NCBI GenBank assembly: GCA_028818995.1
Contig: JAPPMR010000569.1
Coordinates: 1-5,904 of the forward strand
Source of the DNA: Candidatus Poribacteria bacterium
GTDB taxonomy: Bacteria > Poribacteria > WGA-4E > WGA-3G
DNA: 5,904 nt
Reading direction: 5' to 3'
This document shows, piece after piece, positions 1-4,208 of the stretch. The notes beneath the pieces were generated by a model, which saw only the letters and a program-made list of their open reading frames with translations, had not been told where the DNA came from and ran no database searches. How positions within the stretch are numbered: the stretch's first letter is position 1; each line of letters opens with the position of its first letter. The translations under genes and the position numbers were made by a program.

Positions 1-813
1 TGTATTACTCGGCACTAACCCCTCTGCTTTAAGAAGTTCGAGATACTCGGAGTATGAACCTGGCATCCCACGCTCTTTGATAAGTGCTAAAATCTCAGGA
101 TCGGGTTTGCCATACACAGCATCATGGTATTCATTTTCCCGACGACTCTGCTCTGCTTCTGCCTCACTTTCTGAGTTGTTTGCATTCCTTTGGTGAATCT
201 GGTTAAGATGGGTTATAGCACGACGAAGACTTTCCGCTTCTTCCAAATCTCCAGAAGCTTCCGCTGCACGAAGCAACGTCTCTGTTTCTCTAATTATATC
301 TGGCAAGTCGGCAAAATGGGCTTTACCTTCATTAGATACTTCCAGCTGCCAAAGATCGTCTGCCGTTTGTAGCAATATCAAAATCAGTTGCTCTTTTTCT
401 TCCGGTTTTGAAAACTCTTGAATCGCAACATCATAAGCCATCGCATACTGCTCAAAGGTTTCCTTTTGGTCACCATGAGGATAAAGTCCCGCAAGGATTT
501 TGAGAATATCCGTTTTGCCTTTATTTTCAAAAGGCATAAATCGATCCAGTTGTTTCCCATACTTCGCACGGGCGACAACGACAGGGGATTCAATCGTATC
601 TATATCTGTCATATCCATGTTGTTCTCCTTTTGGGGCAGCCCTGCGGGGATCGGTGATGGCGACTTTTTGCTTGTCTCTACAACAGGAGGAAGGTGACGA
701 TTTTCAGACGAATCGTCCCCACGATGCCACACCTGCCATGCTAAAACACAAATTACAACAAACAGAAATAAAATAATAGATGTTCCGATGTAAAACGACT
801 TTTTCTGTTTCAT
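1..813 (-). CDS. Membrane-anchored helical protein of unknown function (3' end beyond window)
   Basis: I do not recognise this family. The frame is open from an ATG at 813 to the window edge, giving 271 residues without a stop, so the C-terminus is missing. The start is supported by AGAGGAG just upstream; this SD overlaps the stop region of the preceding gene, which ends four bases earlier, so the two are probably translationally coupled. Residues 1-6 are basic, and residues 7-26 form one hydrophobic helix (a signal anchor, N-in). Residues 30-65 are a Pro/Ser/charged linker. Residues 66-271 are predicted soluble and mainly helical, with a strongly acidic coiled-coil-like segment at about 172-230 rich in Glu/Ala/Arg. 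No catalytic motif is visible. With that topology the soluble part would lie outside the cytoplasm. A strong internal SD before Met66 could also give a shorter, soluble form. Confidence 0.8.
   Translation of the reverse strand, partial: MKQKKSFYIGTSIILFLFVVICVLAWQVWHRGDDSSENRHLPPVVETSKKSPSPIPAGLPQKENNMDMTDIDTIESPVVVARAKYGKQLDRFMPFENKGKTDILKILAGLYPHGDQKETFEQYAMAYDVAIQEFSKPEEKEQLILILLQTADDLWQLEVSNEGKAHFADLPDIIRETETLLRAAEASGDLEEAESLRRAITHLNQIHQRNANNSESEAEAEQSRRENEYHDAVYGKPDPEILALIKERGMPGSYSEYLELLKAEGLVPSNT
616..630 (-). promoter_or_regulatory. Strong internal SD plus in-frame ATG (candidate second start)
   Basis: Inside the preceding gene, AAGGAG (625-630 on the minus strand) sits six bases before an in-frame ATG (616-618), which is codon 66. 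The match and spacing are as good as at any annotated start here. Starting at this ATG would remove the membrane helix and linker and give a cytosolic protein beginning MDMTDID. It may be a second start, the true start, or chance within a Gln-Lys-Glu-Asn stretch. Confidence 0.4.
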
Positions 814-817
814 TAAA

Positions 818-1060
818 TTACTCCTCTGTATCATGCCCTAATAGCCGTTCAACTTCTTCCTTGAGTTCAGAGTCTGATTCAAGGGCTTCCGCATAGCCTT
901 CAGGGTCATCTGCTTCTACGGCTTTCACCTGGTTTTGTAGCGCTTTTACTTCTTTCCTTAACTTTTTGCGCTCTTTTTCCTTATCGTCACGTAATTTCTT
1001 TTTCGCTTTCTTTTCCGCTACTTTGACATTGATTTTCTCACCGACTTTATCGCGAGACTT
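818..1060 (-). CDS. Frame-shifted C-terminal part of the coiled-coil membrane protein
   Basis: These 80 codons plus TAA are in the -1 frame relative to the 1018-1728 frame. They encode a Lys/Glu/Arg-rich helix (roughly residues 13-50 of the segment) followed by an acidic tail ending in HDTEE. There is no ATG, GTG or TTG at its beginning: the frame opens at a TAA near 1128, and the first GTG lies well inside the helix. It is therefore unlikely to be an independent gene. Joining it after residue 223 gives a smooth coiled-coil continuation, and its stop at 818-820 lies four bases from the next ATG with that gene's SD inside its last codons. This is normal operon geometry and supports it being genuinely coding. 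Confidence 0.65.
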   Translation of the reverse strand, partial: KSRDKVGEKINVKVAEKKAKKKLRDDKEKERKKLRKEVKALQNQVKAVEADDPEGYAEALESDSELKEEVERLLGHDTEE

Positions 1061-1728
1061 TTTGGCACATCTGCAAAACGTTGTTGTATATCGGCAAACG
1101 TATTGTGATTTCGAACATTATACCCCGCAGTGGTAATAATTGACTGCTGCCGTTTGATCTCCGCTTTCGCAGCGTCCCACGCTTTCTTGTATTTGCTCGT
1201 TTCGGCATACTTACTTGACCACAGATTATAGTAATTTGTGCATTCACTACAAGATGCCATATCCTCTTGACAAGTAGAGCAATTATCATAATGTTTCATG
1301 TACTTCTTCCATGCTAAATCGCTATAATGCTTTGCTGAAACATAGTTATAATGTTGTTCTGCCGCACGTGTTTCTGCATCCCTCTTGGCACCTGCCGCAG
1401 TCGTGATTTTGCCCTCATATTCAGTAACCTTATCTAAATGTTCCTGCCTTTTCTGCTTATGAGATAAATACTTCGCATGATGCTTCTTATATTTCACATC
1501 CAGTCTGAAAATTTCGCATTTGAGATCCTTAATTTCGTCGTCAAGGTCTCCTATGTCAATCCAAATCAGCGATATAAATGATAAAACTGTTCCTGCAGCA
1601 CTAACAATACCCCATAAAATCGAAGCCACAGTTGGATCTGCCAATAAGAGCATTGAGATACATAAGAATGCAATGAGCGACACCACAAATATATTTCGTT
1701 TTTCGATCTGTTGTTGAATATAGAACAT
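1018..1728 (-). CDS. Two-helix membrane protein with long coiled coil and Cys4 cluster, unknown function
   Basis: I do not recognise this family. The 236-codon frame starts at an ATG with AAGGAG eight bases upstream. Residues 13-30 and 34-57 are hydrophobic and look like a membrane hairpin, with both ends probably cytoplasmic. From about residue 60 the protein is highly charged and helical, with coiled-coil character at 61-145 and again at 170-200. Between these arms, C150, C153, C160 and C163 form C-x2-C-x6-C-x2-C, which suggests a zinc knuckle at the tip of a helical hairpin. The last 13 codons after residue 223 look like out-of-frame readthrough: the natural helical continuation lies in the -1 frame (818-1060) after an A5 run. 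The intact protein would then be about 303 residues. It is the first gene of a probable operon with the gene starting at 813. Whether the frame break is real, programmed or a sequencing error cannot be told from the sequence. Confidence 0.75.
   Translation of the reverse strand: MFYIQQQIEKRNIFVVSLIAFLCISMLLLADPTVASILWGIVSAAGTVLSFISLIWIDIGDLDDEIKDLKCEIFRLDVKYKKHHAKYLSHKQKRQEHLDKVTEYEGKITTAAGAKRDAETRAAEQHYNYVSAKHYSDLAWKKYMKHYDNCSTCQEDMASCSECTNYYNLWSSKYAETSKYKKAWDAAKAEIKRQQSIITTAGYNVRNHNTFADIQQRFADVPKSLAIKSVRKSMSK
1059..1063 (-). other. Probable -1 frameshift site (A5 run)
   Basis: The frame reads CCA AAA AGT here. Re-reading one base back gives CCA AAA AAG TCT, which enters the long open -1 frame. 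One extra A would repair the gene. The classic bacterial slippery heptamer (A AAA AAG in frame) is not fully present, because the preceding codon is CCA. A weak 6-bp hairpin with one G-U pair (TCTCGC/GTGAGA) follows almost immediately, closer than usual for a stimulatory element. An indel in the sequence or a recent mutation is at least as likely as programmed slippage. Confidence 0.55.
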
Positions 1729-1740
1729 TATTCAGTCTCC

Positions 1741-1811
1741 TTTTGGATTTGGGTAAATGTCTGTAACATTCATCTACACGCTATTTTCGTATAGCGGTCA
1801 TTTTGGATTTG
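1741..1811. repeat. Pair of 11-bp direct repeats exactly 60 bp apart
   Basis: TTTTGGATTTG occurs at 1741-1751 and again at 1801-1811. On the minus strand it reads CAAATCCAAAA. The copy nearest the gene runs directly into the AAGGAG SD of the coiled-coil gene. The other lies beside a weak promoter-like pair (CTGTCA, 16 bases, TATACG). The role is unknown. Confidence 0.6.
1779..1796. repeat. Inverted repeat CGCTAT-N6-ATAGCG
   Basis: Two perfect 6-bp arms are separated by TTTCGT. It lies between the two copies of the 11-mer, about 50 bp upstream of the coiled-coil gene, and overlaps a weak -10-like TATACG on the minus strand. It could be an operator half-pair or an RNA hairpin; there is no T-tract. 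Confidence 0.4.
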
Positions 1812-1879
1812 ACAGACCCTAAAGGAGATGTTGGCAGGATAAAGTGAAAAGTTGCTGTCAACTGTTCCCTTTCGGGCTC

Positions 1880-1938
1880 GCTGGTTTCCATATTTCTATA
1901 GCAACAAGCGTGATACTTGTGATAAAATGAAAACCAGC
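1880..1938. repeat. Long imperfect hairpin
   Basis: GCTGGTTTCCAT (1880-1891) pairs with ATGAAAACCAGC (1927-1938), 11 of 12 positions. Enclosed between them is a second hairpin, ACAAG (1904-1908) with CTTGT (1916-1920). The nested arrangement suggests a folded RNA on one strand. On the plus strand the distal arm contains the ATG of a 20-codon hydrophobic frame. Confidence 0.5.
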
Positions 1939-2003
1939 CCTGTCATACTGGTACTATGGCATGGCTACGCGCTGATTGTGCTTTTGTGAAGATTAGCACT
2001 GTC

Positions 2004-2033
2004 GGCGCGCCCCCACTCGGGGGTGAGCGTGCC
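2004..2033. repeat. GC-rich hairpin
   Basis: GGCGCG (2004-2009) pairs with CGTGCC (2028-2033, one G-U on the plus strand) and encloses CCCCC (2010-2014) with GGGGG (2019-2023), loop ACTC. It is much richer in GC than its surroundings. No T-tract follows on either strand, so it is not an intrinsic terminator. It is followed by a second hairpin, AGGTGT (2035-2040) with ACACCT (2066-2071), which encloses CACG/CGTG. Confidence 0.5.
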
Positions 2034-2070
2034 CAGGTGTAACACACGCGTTCCGTGCATTCCTAACACC

Positions 2071-2089
2071 TTGTGTAAAGTTTACACAA
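2071..2089. repeat. 19-bp palindrome TTGTGTAAA-G-TTTACACAA (candidate operator)
   Basis: Two perfect 9-bp arms flank a single central base, the form of a dimeric repressor or activator site. The half-site GTGTAAA recurs exactly, again as an inverted pair, in the hairpin at 2185-2223, 124 bp away centre to centre. The palindrome covers the -10 of the best minus-strand promoter candidate. The binding protein is not identifiable. Confidence 0.5.
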
Positions 2090-2107
2090 CTTTACAAAAA
2101 ACGTCAA
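2079..2107 (-). promoter_or_regulatory. Candidate promoter for the minus-strand operon
   Basis: On the minus strand TTGACG (2102-2107, 5 of 6 to consensus) is followed after exactly 17 bases by TAAACT (2079-2084, 4 of 6). The -10 lies inside the 19-bp palindrome, which would suit repression by a bound dimer. If used, the transcript would carry a structured leader of roughly 340 bases before the ATG at 1728. In an AT-rich stretch such matches occur by chance. Confidence 0.3.
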
Positions 2108-2184
2108 TTACTATTACAAGTAATTTCTGACATTTTAGGTATTATACCACATTTACGTATTTAATGCAACAATTTTTTGCTTTT

Positions 2185-2223
2185 GGGTGTGTAAAGTATT
2201 CATGTCAAAATATTTACACACCC
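2185..2223. repeat. Long hairpin with GTGTAAA arms
   Basis: GGGTGTGTAAA (2185-2195) and TTTACACACCC (2213-2223) are perfect 11-bp arms. After one bulged G, the inner TATT/AATA adds four more pairs around an 8-base loop. No T-tract follows on either strand, which argues against a terminator. The inner half-sites match those of the palindrome at 2071-2089. It lies 75 bp upstream of the lipoprotein gene, so it may act on that gene's promoter. Confidence 0.55.
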
Positions 2224-2298
2224 TGCAACCAGCGTAAACTTGACGGAACAAATTTCGTTTTATTGGGATAACCTAATTTATCTTCAATTACGAGGGAA

Positions 2299-2952
2299 AT
2301 GACCTTGAAAAATTTTATGATTCCAATTCTGCTAATGGGTATAGTGTCTTTAGGAATAATTGGCTGTGGAAGCGATGAAGAAAAACCTGATATTGATGAG
2401 TCAAGCGAAGAAAAACCTGTTTCACAACCCGATTTGCCAAAGGAAGATTTACTTGGCACTTGGGAAGTTGTATCAATCAATGGTCTGACTCCTGGAGCCT
2501 TTTTTGAATCACCTGTGGGAGAAGATTTAGAAGGACAAGCCGTTGAAGTCAAACAATTTCGGTTCGTTCTTTCTGCGGATGATTCATGGATAATTAATCT
2601 TGAACTTGAAGTGATTATCGCTTTTCCAGAAATTTTGCCTGGTCCAGAGGTGGTGTTGATCGATGGTAAGATGAAAATAAAAGGGGTATGGTCGGGTGCC
2701 TACAGTGTTGTAAATCCGATGCTCTTTTTTATTACAGAAGAAGCAGATGTGAAGATAACGTCTGATCCCGAAGATTTTATTGAAAAACTGACTGAGGGTC
2801 AAATAACAAATGTACAAGCAGAACAAGATTATATTCAGGAATTCAAGAACATTATCCTTACACCTTTCAGGCGATCCACCGCTACTTTGAAAGAAAAAAC
2901 GCTTACCCTGAATATCTCTGGCGCAAAAAAGATGATTTTAGAGAGGCAGTGA
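2299..2952 (+). CDS. Lipocalin-like lipoprotein, unknown ligand
   Basis: A 217-residue secreted lipoprotein. Residues 1-22 form a signal peptide with a lipobox (IIGC), so Cys23 would be lipidated after signal peptidase II cleavage. Gly at +2 does not signal inner-membrane retention, so outer-membrane placement is plausible in a diderm. Residues 24-50 are an acidic, Pro-rich linker in which EEKP appears twice. From residue 51, LLGTWEVVSINGLTPG resembles the GTW opening strand of lipocalin-like domains, followed by alternating beta-type strands to about 140 and again after 185. The ligand is unknown. Start choice is uncertain: GAGGG ends only two bases before this ATG but eight bases before an in-frame TTG at 2305, which would give MKNFMIP and still a complete signal peptide. 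It is transcribed alone, divergent from the coiled-coil operon and convergent with the ferritin gene. Confidence 0.85.
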   Translation: MTLKNFMIPILLMGIVSLGIIGCGSDEEKPDIDESSEEKPVSQPDLPKEDLLGTWEVVSINGLTPGAFFESPVGEDLEGQAVEVKQFRFVLSADDSWIINLELEVIIAFPEILPGPEVVLIDGKMKIKGVWSGAYSVVNPMLFFITEEADVKITSDPEDFIEKLTEGQITNVQAEQDYIQEFKNIILTPFRRSTATLKEKTLTLNISGAKKMILERQ

Positions 2953-2985
2953 GTTTCCTTCCACCTTCAGTATTTGTCCACATAT

Positions 2986-3020
2986 AAAAAGGACATCGGG
3001 CGGTTACACCCGATGTCCTT
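2986..3020. terminator. Intrinsic terminator between convergent genes
   Basis: AAGGACATCGGG (2989-3000) and CCCGATGTCCTT (3009-3020) form a perfect 12-bp stem with an 8-base loop. Read on the minus strand the stem runs into TTTTT (2990-2986), so it should end the ferritin-side transcript, 30 bp past that gene's stop. On the plus strand the tail is weaker (TTAATTT), but it may also end the lipoprotein transcript. Confidence 0.85.
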
Positions 3021-3050
3021 AATTTCAATGCCACTACAATAGAATGACCG

Positions 3051-3506
3051 TTACTCATATTCCTTCAGAAACCCTCTGAATTCCCTCCGATGTGTTTCTT
3101 CGTCCGCGAGGAGTCTGACACAGAGGTCTTGCGTAACGTAATCTACTCCATCACATAAGCGGATAATCTTATTATACTGTTCAATTGCGGCATCCTCTGT
3201 TTCAATAACACCGTGTATAGCTGCCACGACATCAGTAGATTCTTCTGGTGGTTGGAGCGAGGCTTGTTCAGGTTTAAACGCAAACGAACCAGGAACGCGC
3301 CCTCCGATTTCCTTGATGCGGGCAGCAAGGTCCTGGGCGTGTCCAATTTCCGTTTGAATATCTGCTGCCAAGGACTTCTTAATCTCTTCAGCCCGGATAC
3401 CATCCAAGTCAACGGATATTGCCAAATAATTAACTGTTGCTTCTAATTCTAACCAATAGACGCGAGTGAGTTCTTTAATAATTGCGTCTCTCATTACTTG
3501 ATCCAT
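3051..3506 (-). CDS. Ferritin-like diiron protein (bacterioferritin/rubrerythrin-type four-helix bundle)
   Basis: A 151-residue protein predicted to bind two irons in a four-helix bundle and to oxidise or store iron, or protect against peroxide, in the cytoplasm. Visible ligands are E20 (helix A), E53-x-x-H56 (helix B), E102 (helix C, IETED) and E136-x-x-H139 (helix D). The E20-E53 and E102-E136 spacings fit bacterioferritin (33 residues in that family). The methionine that binds heme in bacterioferritin, just after the helix B glutamate, is isoleucine (I54) here, so heme binding is unlikely. The start is the ATG at 3506: GGAG lies six bases upstream. An in-frame TTG at 3518 would place that SD inside the coding region. 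A rubrerythrin-like or Dps-like assignment is also possible. It is followed by a terminator and preceded by the heme-degrading monooxygenase gene on the same strand. Confidence 0.85.
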   Translation of the reverse strand: MDQVMRDAIIKELTRVYWLELEATVNYLAISVDLDGIRAEEIKKSLAADIQTEIGHAQDLAARIKEIGGRVPGSFAFKPEQASLQPPEESTDVVAAIHGVIETEDAAIEQYNKIIRLCDGVDYVTQDLCVRLLADEETHRREFRGFLKEYE

Positions 3507-3761
3507 GATTTTCTCCAATCATAATGTATTGCGTTTCAATATAACGTATTTCATCTATAGAAATGTATATGATAACACTAAAAATCCGAATGAACCTATA
3601 AAATATTCAGGTTCGGCATCACACATGGATGCGCTAATATATTAAACGATACTCTATAAGTTTCGGTTAACATATTTGTGTTAAAACATTTTCAGGCGGA
3701 CCGGAAGCAACAGAAACACCATTTTTAGCATCAAGCGTTGGTCAGCATATATTGAGACGAT
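3507..3761 (-). other. Intergenic region upstream of the ferritin-like gene
   Basis: These 255 AT-rich bases contain no supportable gene. Inverted repeats are GAACCT (3592-3597) with AGGTTC (3609-3614), TTAACA (3667-3672) with TGTTAA (3679-3684), and ATTTC/GAAAT around CTATAG near 3550-3565. A -10-like TATATT lies about 30 bases before the ferritin SD but has no good -35. None matches a Fur box well. No terminator is evident after the monooxygenase gene, so readthrough into the ferritin gene is possible. Confidence 0.4.
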
Positions 3762-4118
3762 TTAGTGAACCTTATACGGACCTCCCCGCGGTTCTTCCTT
3801 TAGGTCAGGTTGAGCGGAATCCAGAAACACCTCGTGCAATTCCAGTTTGTTGGATTGCGTAAACGCCTCTTTCGGCATAGTCCCGGATTGCGCATGTCCC
3901 TTACGGAATTCCTCTGAATCAACCCAGTTTTCAAAATCCTTCCGTGATTCCCAGAGTGTAAATACCACGTAAGGATCGCCTTCATTGACTGGTCGCAAAA
4001 CCTGATTAGAGATAAATCCCGGCATCCCGTCAACGAGGCGAGCTCGGTTTCGGAATCGTTCCTCAAATTCCTCGCGATATTCAGGTGCGACATAGATTCT
4101 ATTGGCAACTGTAATCAT
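3762..4118 (-). CDS. IsdG/HmoA-like heme-degrading monooxygenase (ABM domain)
   Basis: A 118-residue cytoplasmic protein of the antibiotic-biosynthesis-monooxygenase fold (ferredoxin-like dimer). It aligns by eye with the IsdG/IsdI heme oxygenases, which open heme and release iron: the catalytic triad Asn, Trp and His of IsdG is present at N6, W65 and H75 with nearly the same spacing (IsdG N7, W67, H77), within TLWES and ENWVDSEEFRKGH. Residues 1-98 cover the domain. The last 20 residues form a charged, proline-containing tail of unknown role. The start is an ATG with AAGGA twelve bases upstream, a rather long spacing. It lies 90 bp downstream of the FAD enzyme gene and 255 bp upstream of the ferritin-like gene, all on one strand. 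Other ABM proteins act on quinones or polyketides, so heme is the likely but unproven substrate. Confidence 0.85.
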   Translation of the reverse strand: MITVANRIYVAPEYREEFEERFRNRARLVDGMPGFISNQVLRPVNEGDPYVVFTLWESRKDFENWVDSEEFRKGHAQSGTMPKEAFTQSNKLELHEVFLDSAQPDLKEEPRGGPYKVH

Positions 4119-4208
4119 AACAAAAACACGTCCTTAACGTCATAGCAAAAACCATGAAAAATATTGAAAACTAAATAACCCTGGATTTTTAATACAATTT
4201 TGATAAAT

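Larger units (their letters stand above)
1729..2298. other. 570-bp divergent intergenic region rich in inverted repeats
   Basis: No convincing gene was found between the minus-strand operon and the plus-strand lipoprotein gene. The region holds two copies of an 11-mer 60 bp apart, several hairpins (1779-1796, 1850-1863, 1880-1938, 2004-2033, 2035-2071, 2106-2125, 2185-2223), a 19-bp palindrome and a candidate minus-strand promoter. GC content is uneven: 1960-2060 is GC-rich and 2070-2220 is strongly AT-rich. Short frames exist on both strands (20 codons at 1927-1989 plus; 36 codons at 1781-1891 minus) but lack good SD sequences. A structured leader RNA, a small RNA, a dispersed repeat or a decayed mobile element are all possible. 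Confidence 0.6.

Noticed and set aside
190..697. Plus-strand frames of 60-79 codons opposite the left-hand gene
   Set aside because: They are antisense to a 271-codon uninterrupted minus frame with a good SD, and their compositions are not protein-like.
1781..1891. 36-codon minus-strand frame in the intergenic region
   Set aside because: There is no SD before its ATG, it lies across hairpins and repeats, and it has no recognisable features; too weak to call a gene.
2004..2066. Integron attC site or tRNA-like fold
   Set aside because: The core GTTRRRY/RYYYAAC sites are not paired correctly, and no cloverleaf or T-loop sequence is seen.
2185..2223. Hairpin as an intrinsic terminator
   Set aside because: No T-tract follows the stem on either strand, and no gene ends nearby.
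2214..2552. 112-codon minus-strand frame over the start of the lipoprotein gene
   Set aside because: It is antisense to the lipoprotein signal peptide and domain, has low-complexity Ser/Pro composition and resembles no family.
3051..3506. Encapsulin cargo ferritin
   Set aside because: There is no encapsulin gene in view and no C-terminal targeting peptide; the protein ends right after helix D.
3671..3861. Open plus-strand frame through the intergenic region into the monooxygenase gene
   Set aside because: It has no start codon with an SD and mostly overlaps the antisense of a well-supported gene.
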